Of a stretch of 64,000 nucleotides of DNA, positions 35,168 through 42,662 are shown one piece after another. Positions within the stretch are counted from its first letter, which is position 1. Every line of letters begins with the position of its first letter. The notes below the pieces were generated by a model that was not told the DNA's origin, made no database searches, and saw only the letters and a program-made list of their open reading frames with translations. This DNA comes from GCA-003244245 sp050700115 (GTDB taxonomy: Bacteria > Actinomycetota > Actinomycetes > Mycobacteriales > Pseudonocardiaceae), in the NCBI GenBank assembly GCA_050700115.1, contig JBOHGG010000002.1:140040-204039 (forward strand). Direction: 5' to 3'. The position numbers and the translations under genes were made by a program.

Positions 35168-35831
35168 ACTCTCGTTCAACTGCCTCGACGTGCAGTCCGA
35201 GCGCTATGCCATGGCGCCGACGCTGCTGTTCCGGTTGCAGGTCAACGGGGCTGCCGAGCAGCGGGTGCGAGCCGTCGCGCTGCGCTGCCAGATCAGGATC
35301 GAACCGCAGCGGCGCGGGTACACCGAGCACGAGGCCGAGCGGTTGCTCGAGCTGTTCGGCGAGCGTGGACGCTGGGGTGACACGCTCAAACCGTTCCAAT
35401 TCGCCAACACCTCGACGGTGGTCGCCAGCTTCACCGGCAGCATCGAAGTCGACGTGTCGGTGCCGTGTACCTACGACATGGAGGTCGCGGCAGGCCGGTA
35501 CTTCCACGGCCTGGAGGATGGCGAGATCCCGTTCATCCTGCTGTTCAGTGGGACCGTATTCGGCGACGGCGAGAAGAGCCTGTGGATCGAGCAGGTGCCC
35601 TGGCATGCCGAGTGCCGGTTCCGGATGCCGGTAGCGCGCTGGCGCGAGATGATGGACGAGCACTTCCCCGGCAGCGGGTGGCTACGGCTGCGCCGCGAGA
35701 CCATGGACGCGCTGGCGGAGTTCCGAGCCAGCCGCGCGCTGCCCACCTGGGACGAAGCCATCATCGCCGTGCTGGACACGGCCCGCGAACGCACTGGGAC
35801 TCGGGAACCCAGTGGGGAGGGGGGATCATGA
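35160..35831 (+). CDS. DUF6084 protein of the hydrogenase locus
   Basis: 223 residues, mainly beta. Motifs include SFNCLDVQSERYAMAPTLLF, FANTSTVVASFTGS, VSVPCTYDMEV and LFSGTVFGDG. I match it to DUF6084, a family seen next to DUF5947 in actinobacterial hydrogenase clusters. No catalytic motif. Starts inside the end of the DUF5947 gene and is coupled to the next gene by ATGA. Confidence 0.72.
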   Translation: MAELSFNCLDVQSERYAMAPTLLFRLQVNGAAEQRVRAVALRCQIRIEPQRRGYTEHEAERLLELFGERGRWGDTLKPFQFANTSTVVASFTGSIEVDVSVPCTYDMEVAAGRYFHGLEDGEIPFILLFSGTVFGDGEKSLWIEQVPWHAECRFRMPVARWREMMDEHFPGSGWLRLRRETMDALAEFRASRALPTWDEAIIAVLDTARERTGTREPSGEGGS

Positions 35832-37174
35832 CGGCCCAGATGGACATCGCCCGGCAGGTGGCCGACGCCGTCCTCTACGAGGGGTACCTGCTGTATCCCT
35901 ACCGCGCGTCGGCGCGCAAGAACCAGATCCGTTGGCAGTGGGGGGTACTCGTGCCCCCCACCTATGCAGCCGCCGGGCACGGTGAGTACGCCAGCTCACA
36001 CACCGAGTGCCTGCTGGACCCCAGCACTGACCCAGTACTGCACGTCCGTCTGCGGTTTTTGCAGTTGCAGCACCGCAGCGGCGGCGATGGACTGGTGCCG
36101 GAGTTCGACGAGGCGGTGGAGCACGAGATCGACTCGGTAATATCGGTTTCGGAGTTGCTAGGCGCCGAGTCGTCGGACAATACCGAGCAGGTGGTCCCGG
36201 TAGCGGTCCCGGGCGGCACCGAGACCACCGACGGGCTCACCCGGCAGCGCTGGCCGCTGAACGGCGAGATCCGGCTGTCCGCGCAGCGGCTGGAAGGACC
36301 CTACGGCCTGGTGCAGCTCACCGTCGACGTCGTCAACACGGCGCAGTGGGCGGACCCGGAGGCCGCTCGGCACCTGGCGCTGCGGCACTCCCTGATCGCC
36401 GCGCACACCGTGCTCGCGGTCACCGACGGGGAGTTCATCTCACTGACCGACCCGCCCGAGTGGGCCAAGCATGCCGCCGCGGCCTGTCACAACGAACGCG
36501 TCTGGCCGGTGATGATCGGCGACGCGGGGCGCCGCGACGTGATCCTGGCCTCGCCGATCATCCTCTACGACTACCCGGTGATCGCGCCGGAAAGTGCCGG
36601 CGACCTGTTCGATGGCACCGAGATCGACGAGATCCTCACGCTGCGCACGATGACGCTCACCGATGAGGAGAAGGCCGAGGTGCGGGCCACCGACGAGCGG
36701 GCCCGCAAGCTGATGGACCGCGTCGACTCGATGCCCCCCGAGATGCTCGACAAGCTGCACGGCGCGATCCGCTATCTGGGCGAAACGCCTGGTACTCAGA
36801 CCCCGGGCGCCCGCAAGGAGCCGGACCCGATCGAGACGATCACCACCCCCGGTACGCCGTGGTGGGATCCCGGCGCGGATGCCTCGGTCGACCCCGAGAC
36901 CGACAGCGTGCTCATCGCCGGAGTCGAAGTGGCCAAGGGCAGCCAGGTGGTGCTCATGCCGGGGCTACGCCGGTCGGACGCGCAGGACATGTTCCTCACC
37001 GGGCGCACCGCCACCGTCGCCGCCGTGCTGCTCGACGTCGACGGCAACACCCACGTCGCGGTCACCCTTGACGATGACCCGGGCGCCGAGATCTCGGCCG
37101 CGCACGGCCGGTTCCGCTACTTCTCCCCTGACGAGCTCACGCCGCTCGGGCCACCGGGAGGAACACGGTCATGA
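35828..37174 (+). CDS. conserved 448-residue hydrogenase-locus protein
   Basis: No assigned function. Residues 1-300 form an alpha/beta domain (QIRWQWGVLVPPTYA, HTECLL, DVVNTAQWAD, ILASPIILYDYPVIAPESAG), followed by a helical linker and a C-terminal beta domain (about 365-440) with VEVAKGSQVVLMP, RTATVAAVLLDVDGNTHVAVTLDDDPG, which looks like a small beta-barrel. Gene order and coupling on both sides (ATGA overlaps) tie it to hydrogenase assembly. The beta-barrel recalls HypC-like or hydrogenase-expression folds, but I would not call it. Confidence 0.7.
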   Translation: MTAQMDIARQVADAVLYEGYLLYPYRASARKNQIRWQWGVLVPPTYAAAGHGEYASSHTECLLDPSTDPVLHVRLRFLQLQHRSGGDGLVPEFDEAVEHEIDSVISVSELLGAESSDNTEQVVPVAVPGGTETTDGLTRQRWPLNGEIRLSAQRLEGPYGLVQLTVDVVNTAQWADPEAARHLALRHSLIAAHTVLAVTDGEFISLTDPPEWAKHAAAACHNERVWPVMIGDAGRRDVILASPIILYDYPVIAPESAGDLFDGTEIDEILTLRTMTLTDEEKAEVRATDERARKLMDRVDSMPPEMLDKLHGAIRYLGETPGTQTPGARKEPDPIETITTPGTPWWDPGADASVDPETDSVLIAGVEVAKGSQVVLMPGLRRSDAQDMFLTGRTATVAAVLLDVDGNTHVAVTLDDDPGAEISAAHGRFRYFSPDELTPLGPPGGTRS

Positions 37175-37743
37175 CCACCATGGTGGCCGGCATCGGCAAC
37201 ATCTTCTTCGGCGACGACGCGTTCGGCGTCGAGCTCGCCCGACGGTTGAGCACCGAGGCGCTGCCCGAGGGCGTGCGGGTCGCGGATTACGGGATTCGCG
37301 GGATGCACCTGGCCTACGACCTGCTCGGCATCGCCCCGGACACCACGATCCTGCTCGACACCGTGGCACGCGGTGGCGAGCCGGGGACGGTCTACGTGCT
37401 CGAGATCCGGCCCGGAGACGTGCCGGACATCCAGCCGTCAACCGTCGACGCGCACGGGATGGCTCCCGATGCGGTGCTCGCGCTGCTGGACAACCTCGGC
37501 GGCAGCGCGGGACGGACCTTGCTGGTCGGCTGCGAGCCGGCCAATACCGAGGAAGGTATCGGGCTGTCCACGACCGTCGCCGCAGCCGTCGACAAGGCTG
37601 TTGCGGTGGTTCTGGATCTGCTCACTGACAAGGAAGGAAGTGAAACGGATGTTCGGTCTGCTGCGTCGGCTGATCTTCTGGGGATCAGTGATCGGCCTGG
37701 CCACTGTGGCAGTACAGGTGTCCAAGGACGTGGCTCGCTATAA
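37171..37743 (+). CDS. hydrogenase maturation protease
   Basis: 190 residues, HybD/HycI fold. N-terminal MVAGIGNIFFGDDAFGVELA; putative Ni-sensing residues Asp16, Asp63 (LLDTVARG) and His95 (DAHGM) are in the expected positions. It should cut the C-terminal tail of HhyL once Ni is inserted. The last 32 residues overlap the small membrane-peptide gene in another frame and look non-conserved, which suggests that the original stop was lost or that the overlap is genuine. Start overlaps the preceding stop (ATGA). Confidence 0.88.
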   Translation: MTTMVAGIGNIFFGDDAFGVELARRLSTEALPEGVRVADYGIRGMHLAYDLLGIAPDTTILLDTVARGGEPGTVYVLEIRPGDVPDIQPSTVDAHGMAPDAVLALLDNLGGSAGRTLLVGCEPANTEEGIGLSTTVAAAVDKAVAVVLDLLTDKEGSETDVRSAASADLLGISDRPGHCGSTGVQGRGSL

Positions 37744-37762
37744 GTCAATTAGCGAGATGTGA
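37649..37762 (+). CDS. DUF6893-like single-helix membrane peptide
   Basis: 37 residues from ATG at 37649, with the purine-rich site AGGAAGGAAG about eight bases upstream. One membrane helix (LIFWGSVIGLATVAVQV) preceded by RR and followed by a charged tail (SKDVARYKSISEM). It resembles the DUF6893 small proteins I recall between the protease and hypC in group 1h loci. Possibly anchors the hydrogenase or a partner to the membrane. It overlaps the end of the protease gene by 95 bases. Confidence 0.65.
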   Translation: MFGLLRRLIFWGSVIGLATVAVQVSKDVARYKSISEM

Positions 37763-37791
37763 TTTCAATCCCACCACGGAGGTAATAGCCC

Positions 37792-38073
37792 ATGTGCCTC
37801 GGCATCCCGGGCGAAGTGATCGAGATCCTGCGTGACCAACCCGACCTCGCCATGGTCGACGTCAGCGGGGTCAAGCGCGCGATCAACATCGGCCTGTTGA
37901 CTGATGACCCGCCCATTCCCGGCGACTGGATTCTGATTCACGTCGGTTTCGCGCTGTCCAAGATCGACGAGCAGGAGGCCAAGGCAGCGATGGACTTCCT
38001 GATAGGCATCGGGCAGGCCTACGAGGACGAGATCGCCGCCCTACTCGAGTCTCGGGTTGACGAAAGGCAGTGA
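37792..38073 (+). CDS. hypC: hydrogenase chaperone HypC
   Basis: 93 residues with the canonical N terminus MCLGIPGEVIEI; Cys2 carries the Fe precursor and contacts HypD. Compact beta-barrel core (MVDVSGVKRAINIGLL, PGDWILIHVGFALSKID) and a C-terminal helix. The stop overlaps the hypD start (GTGA). Confidence 0.95.
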   Translation: MCLGIPGEVIEILRDQPDLAMVDVSGVKRAINIGLLTDDPPIPGDWILIHVGFALSKIDEQEAKAAMDFLIGIGQAYEDEIAALLESRVDERQ

Positions 38074-39245
38074 GCGGTATGCGGTTCGTCGATGAGTACC
38101 GGGATGCCGAGAAGGCCCGTGCGCTCGCCGCGAAGATTGCGGCGTTGTGCGAACCGGGGCGACACTACAAATTCATGGAGGTCTGCGGCGGGCACACGCA
38201 CACCATTTACAAGCACGGGCTGGAGGACTATCTCCCAGAGTCGGTCAGCCTGGTGCACGGGCCCGGGTGCCCGGTGTGCGTGATCCCGATGGGCCGGGTG
38301 GACGACGCGATCGCGCTGGCCGAACAGCCAGACGTGATCATGACGTCCTTCGGTGACATGATGCGGGTGCCGGGCGGACGCGGATCGTTCTTCGACTCCT
38401 CGGCCGCCGGCACCGATATTCGGATGGTCTATTCGCCACTCGACGCGCTGAAGATCGCCCGGCGGAACCCGGACAAGCATGTGATCTTCATGGCGATCGG
38501 GTTCGAGACCACCGCGCCGTCCACCGCGATGACCGTGCTGCGGGCGGCTGCTGAGGGCATCGAGAACTTCTCGATCTTCTGCAACCACGTCACGATCATC
38601 CCCGCAATCAAGGCCATCCTCGACTCCCCCGACCTGCGGCTGGACGGATTTATCGGCCCCGGCCACGTCTCGACCGTCATCGGCTGCCGGCCCTACGAGT
38701 TCATCGCCTCGGAGTACCGCAAGCCGCTGGTCACGGCGGGGTTCGAGCCACTGGACATCTTGCAGTCGGTCTACATGCTGCTGCAGCAGTTGGCCGAGGG
38801 ACGCTGTGAGGTGGAGAACCAGTACTCCCGGGTGGTGCCGTGGGATGGCAACACGGTTGCGCTGCGAGCGGTCGGTGAGGTGATGGAGCTGCGCCCCTAC
38901 TTCGAGTGGCGTGGGCTGGGTTTCATCTCGCACTCGGCGCTGCGGGTCCGGGAGCGTTATGCCGCCTTTGACTCGGAGCGGCACTTCGAACTGCCCGGGG
39001 TTCGGGTCGCCGACCCGAAGGCATGCCAATGCGGCGAGGTACTCAAGGGCGTGCTCAAGCCCTGGGAGTGCAAGGTGTTCGGCACTGCGTGCACGCCGGA
39101 GACACCGATCGGCACCTGCATGGTCTCCTCCGAGGGAGCCTGCGCGGCGTACTACAACTTCGGCCGGTTCAGCCGCCAGCGGGTCCGCGAGGCCACTCAG
39201 GTACATCAGATCGAGATGCCTCAGGTCAAGGCGAGCCAGGTATGA
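38070..39245 (+). CDS. hypD: hydrogenase maturation factor HypD
   Basis: 391 residues. Scaffold Fe-S protein on which Fe(CN)2CO is assembled with HypC and HypE. CGGHTHTIYKHG near residue 36 and GPGCPVCVIP near 67 carry the conserved Cys, and GFETTAPSTA marks the second domain. C-terminal [4Fe-4S] ligands are in CQCGEVLKG, WECKVFGTAC and GTCMVSSEGACAAYYNFG. GTG start overlapping hypC. Confidence 0.96.
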   Translation: MSGMRFVDEYRDAEKARALAAKIAALCEPGRHYKFMEVCGGHTHTIYKHGLEDYLPESVSLVHGPGCPVCVIPMGRVDDAIALAEQPDVIMTSFGDMMRVPGGRGSFFDSSAAGTDIRMVYSPLDALKIARRNPDKHVIFMAIGFETTAPSTAMTVLRAAAEGIENFSIFCNHVTIIPAIKAILDSPDLRLDGFIGPGHVSTVIGCRPYEFIASEYRKPLVTAGFEPLDILQSVYMLLQQLAEGRCEVENQYSRVVPWDGNTVALRAVGEVMELRPYFEWRGLGFISHSALRVRERYAAFDSERHFELPGVRVADPKACQCGEVLKGVLKPWECKVFGTACTPETPIGTCMVSSEGACAAYYNFGRFSRQRVREATQVHQIEMPQVKASQV

Positions 39246-40453
39246 CCCAGTACCAGGACACCACCCAGCAACACCGGGCGGACTGGGCGGAGGCCGCCGT
39301 GGCCGAGCACGCCGCCGAACCTGACGCCGGGCACCATGACACCGGAAACCCTGGGCATGCCCCGGCTGGGACCGAGCATCCCAGCCGGGAGCAGTTGGTG
39401 CTGGAACGCATCGAGCGGGCCCGGCGGGCCCGGCCCCGGGTGCGCGAGAAACTCATCACCCTCGCGCACGGCGCCGGCGGCAAAGCCAGCCAGTCGCTGA
39501 TCGAGGCGATCTTCCTGGATGCCTTCCGTAATCCCCTGCTGGAGCCTCTTGAGGACGCCGCGACAGTGGTCGCCGGGGATACCCGGCTGGCCTTCACCAC
39601 GGACTCCTATGTGGTGTCGCCGCTGTTCTTTCCGGGCGGTGACATCGGCGACCTTGCGGTCAATGGCACAGTCAACGATCTGGCCGTCTCCGGGGCACGG
39701 CCAGCTCATCTGTCCACGGGGTTCATCTTGGAGGAGGGTTTCCCGGTCGAGGACTTGCGGCGGATCGTGGCGTCGATGGCTGCGGCCGCCGCGGCGGCCG
39801 GGGTCTCGATCGTCACCGGCGACACCAAGGTCGTGCAGCGGGGTAAGGGGGATGGTTGCTACATCAACACAGCCGGGATCGGATTGCTCACCGACGACCT
39901 GACCCTGGGAGTGGCCACCGCCCGTCCCGGTGACCAGGTGATCGTCTCCGGCCCGGTGGGTGACCATGGCATCACGGTCATGCTGGCGCGTGGTGAGATG
40001 GACATCGAAGCCGATTTGGTCTCTGACACCGCGCCGGTGCACGGCCTGGTGCGGGGGCTGCTCGACGCGGTGGGCCCAGACGTCCGGGCGATGCGCGACG
40101 CCACGCGTGGCGGGGTCGCCACGATCCTCAACGAGGTGGCCAGGGCTTCAGGCGTGGCGGTGGTGGTTGATGAGGAAGCCGTCCCGGTGCGCGCGGAGGT
40201 CCGCGGGGCCTGCGAGTTGCTGGGCATCGACCCGCTCTACGTCGCCTGCGAGGGGCGGATCGTCGTGATCGTCGACCCGGATGCGGCCGATGCCGCAGTG
40301 GCCGCGTTGCAGGCGCATCCACTCGGCGCCGGGGCCGCGGTAGTCGGCCACGTCGCGGCGGACCCGCCCGGGCTGGTCCTGCTCAAGACCGGGTTCGGTG
40401 GCACCCGGATCATCGATTTGCTGGTCGGCGACCCGCTGCCGCGGATCTGCTGA
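39242..40453 (+). CDS. hypE: hydrogenase maturation factor HypE
   Basis: 403 residues. AIR-synthase/PurM-like ATP-binding protein that dehydrates the thiocarbamate on its terminal Cys to make cyanide ligands. The C terminus is PRIC, the essential tail. Core motifs are AHGAGGKASQSLIE, FTTDSYVVSPLFFPGG and RDATRGGVATILNEVA. It has an N-terminal extension of about 60 residues rich in His, Asp and Glu before the normal start of the fold, which is unusual. ATG overlaps the hypD stop. Confidence 0.96.
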   Translation: MTQYQDTTQQHRADWAEAAVAEHAAEPDAGHHDTGNPGHAPAGTEHPSREQLVLERIERARRARPRVREKLITLAHGAGGKASQSLIEAIFLDAFRNPLLEPLEDAATVVAGDTRLAFTTDSYVVSPLFFPGGDIGDLAVNGTVNDLAVSGARPAHLSTGFILEEGFPVEDLRRIVASMAAAAAAAGVSIVTGDTKVVQRGKGDGCYINTAGIGLLTDDLTLGVATARPGDQVIVSGPVGDHGITVMLARGEMDIEADLVSDTAPVHGLVRGLLDAVGPDVRAMRDATRGGVATILNEVARASGVAVVVDEEAVPVRAEVRGACELLGIDPLYVACEGRIVVIVDPDAADAAVAALQAHPLGAGAAVVGHVAADPPGLVLLKTGFGGTRIIDLLVGDPLPRIC

Positions 40454-40473
40454 GCACGTTCTGAGGAGGCTCC

Positions 40474-40776
40474 CTGACTAAGGATGATCTGGTCACCGAG
40501 ATCCTGGCCGATTGGCCCGAACACGGTGAGATGGTCTACATCGAACGCCGGGGCGACAGCTACACGGTGCAACGCATTGGCACTGGGGCTTTCGCCGCGC
40601 CGGCGCCGGATGCGGCGCTGCCCGATGCCTGGATCTACTACAGCGGCTGGGCGGCGCACCACCGCAATGACGTGTCGGCGTTCTTCGAAGACCTGTTCGC
40701 CGAGATGGAAGCGGCGGCCGGGGGTCATGATCGTTGCCGTTGGTCAGCGGATGACCCTTGGCCGCACGCGCACTGA
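40474..40776 (+). CDS. small hydrogenase-locus protein with probable CTG start
   Basis: About 100 residues. The reading frame is open from CTG at 40474, and an ideal AGGAGG (40464-40469) lies four bases before it; the first in-frame ATG is at 40531, 19 codons later and with no ribosome binding site. The N-terminal segment LTKDDLVTEILADWPEHGE looks like genuine protein. No catalytic motif; conserved-looking aromatic pairs (DAWIYYSGWAAHH) suggest a compact fold. Function unknown. Confidence 0.65.
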   Translation: MTKDDLVTEILADWPEHGEMVYIERRGDSYTVQRIGTGAFAAPAPDAALPDAWIYYSGWAAHHRNDVSAFFEDLFAEMEAAAGGHDRCRWSADDPWPHAH

Positions 40777-40800
40777 GTCACGGCACTGAGTCGAGGTGCG

Positions 40801-41886
40801 ATGATTTACCGCATCCACGCGTCGGACCGGGCGGCGTTCAAACGCTGCCGCCGGGAGTGGGACCTGAGTTCGCCCAACCGGCAGAATCTCGAACCCGACC
40901 CGCGGCCCGGCCTGATCGATCTGAACCAGGCACTGCGTGCTGCGCTAGCCGTGTACTACTTCCCCGGGATGTGGGAGTGGGACAGGGCCATCGTGCAGCC
41001 GCTGGTGCATCAAGCTCTGGAACGGTCGGTGCGCGGCCAGCTAGAAGGCGCGGCCGACGAAGTGGCCGATGAACAGTCTCAGCAGGAGGCGCTGACCCGG
41101 GGCCATGCGCTGCTCGACGCCTACGCGGCGTGGTCACCGACGGTAGACCACTTCACCCCGATTCGCGTCGAAACCGACTTCGAGGTGAACATTCCCGACC
41201 CGGCGACGCCCGGCGTAACTCTGCTCACGCCGGGCGGGGAGGAGATCCGGTACAGCGACCGGGTCGACCTGCTCGCCATCGACTCCGACGACGCCTATTG
41301 GGTGATCCAGCACCGGCTGGTCACCGACGGCTGGGCCGATCACGACGCCTTGGCGCTCGACGAGCGGACGATCGCGTGGTGCTGGGCGTGGCCGCTGTTC
41401 TACCTCGGGATGCGGATCTCGGGCACGGTCTACAACGAGATCCGCGCCGACGCCAGGGAGCCCGTCATGGGCGAGCCGGGCCCGACATCCCCGCCGCGGG
41501 CGGGGCACCAGCAGGCGCGTCACCGGCGGATGTATGCCCGCAGCGGCCCCGTCCCTGGTGAAAGACTGCATGCCGAGGGCACCGACGAGTTTCGCCGTAT
41601 CCGAATCCAGCGTGGCGACGCCGAACTGGCGGCGGCCGGCGCAGGCCTGGCCGCCGAGGTCAGCGCCGCTACCAGTGCCGATCTCGAAATCTATCCCAGC
41701 CCGGAGCCACGCACCTGCGCGCGCTGCTCCTACCGTCCACCATGCCTGGTGCTGAACCAGGGCGATGACGCCACCGCCGAGTTGTCGAAGTCCTACCGGC
41801 AACGCGCGCCCGAACCGGTACAGGAGGGGCGGCTCGGCGGTGTGACATGGTCGATGAACCGCGGTGCCGCACCGCCCCGATGGTGA
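40801..41886 (+). CDS. PD-(D/E)XK/Cas4-like protein with altered active site
   Basis: 361 residues. A Cys group near the C terminus (CARCSYRPPC) and FKRCRREWDLSS near the N terminus give the four-Cys framing seen in AddB/Cas4-like nucleases that hold an Fe-S cluster. The nuclease core would be YSDRVDLLAID with DAYWVIQHRLV following: the catalytic Asp is present, but the (D/E)xK step is QHR, so cutting activity is doubtful. In this position within a hydrogenase operon it is more likely an Fe-S or assembly factor. ATG start, 24 bases after the previous gene. Confidence 0.6.
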   Translation: MIYRIHASDRAAFKRCRREWDLSSPNRQNLEPDPRPGLIDLNQALRAALAVYYFPGMWEWDRAIVQPLVHQALERSVRGQLEGAADEVADEQSQQEALTRGHALLDAYAAWSPTVDHFTPIRVETDFEVNIPDPATPGVTLLTPGGEEIRYSDRVDLLAIDSDDAYWVIQHRLVTDGWADHDALALDERTIAWCWAWPLFYLGMRISGTVYNEIRADAREPVMGEPGPTSPPRAGHQQARHRRMYARSGPVPGERLHAEGTDEFRRIRIQRGDAELAAAGAGLAAEVSAATSADLEIYPSPEPRTCARCSYRPPCLVLNQGDDATAELSKSYRQRAPEPVQEGRLGGVTWSMNRGAAPPRW

Positions 41887-41910
41887 CAGCCCGCGTTTGA
41901 GGAGATTGCG

Positions 41911-41916
41911 TAGGGT
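41911..41916 (+). promoter_or_regulatory. TAGGGT -10 element close to the SDR start
   Basis: TAGGGT fits the actinobacterial -10 consensus TANNNT. It lies eight bases before the ATG of the SDR gene, which has no clear ribosome binding site, so the SDR mRNA may be leaderless. Confidence 0.4.
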
Positions 41917-41923
41917 TGGGCCT

Positions 41924-42646
41924 ATGGCTGCTGCTCTCGTGTGGATTTCTGGAGCGTCCAGCGGCATCGGAAAGGCACTGTCCGAGACCGTCCCTTGGGA
42001 CGGTGCTCGGGTGTTCGGGATAAGCCGGCGGCGTCCAGAGGGCTCCATCGAGCACCTTGAGGCTGATCTGGCTGATCCGTCGGTGTGGCCCACGATCGGT
42101 GCATCGTTTCACCGGGAGATGGAAGGCTTCGACGGAGAGCACGTAGCTTTCGTCCACGCCGCCGGCACCATCGACCCGACCGGCTTTGCTGCCGACGTCG
42201 ATAGCGACGCCTACCAGCGCAACGTGCTCCTGAACAGCGCCTCCCCGCAGGTGCTCGGTCAGCTATTCCTCGCCGCCGCCCACTCGCTGCACGCACGCCG
42301 CCACCTCGTCATGCTCACGTCGGGTGCTGCCCGGAGTGTCTACCCGGGCTGGTCGTCGTATGGGGCGGGCAAGGCAGCGCTCGACCAATGGGTGCGAAAC
42401 GCCGGTGCCGAGCAGGACATGCGTGGGGGCGTGCAGGTGCTGTCCGTTGCGCCCGGGACGGTCGACACCGCCATGCAGGAGAAACTCCGCCAGACGCCGG
42501 AGGTGGACTTCCCGAGTCGCCAGAAGTTCCTGGACCTCCATGAGCAGGGCAATCTCAGTGATCCTCGGCACGTGGCTGGTCAGATCTGGGCGCTGATCGA
42601 CCAGGGCATTGACAATGGCAGTGTGATCGACCTCCGCAAGCGCTGA
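41924..42646 (+). CDS. short-chain dehydrogenase/reductase
   Basis: 240 residues. NAD(P)-binding ISGASSGIGKAL at the N terminus, catalytic Ser in VMLTSGAARS, Tyr and Lys in SSYGAGKAALDQW, and VAPGTVDTAMQ after the sixth strand. The Asn of the NAG motif is replaced by VHAAGTID. Substrate unknown. It sits between the hydrogenase operon and hypF, but probably has its own promoter, so a hydrogenase role is not required. Confidence 0.88.
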   Translation: MAAALVWISGASSGIGKALSETVPWDGARVFGISRRRPEGSIEHLEADLADPSVWPTIGASFHREMEGFDGEHVAFVHAAGTIDPTGFAADVDSDAYQRNVLLNSASPQVLGQLFLAAAHSLHARRHLVMLTSGAARSVYPGWSSYGAGKAALDQWVRNAGAEQDMRGGVQVLSVAPGTVDTAMQEKLRQTPEVDFPSRQKFLDLHEQGNLSDPRHVAGQIWALIDQGIDNGSVIDLRKR

Positions 42647-42662
42647 GCATTACTTCCGCTGT

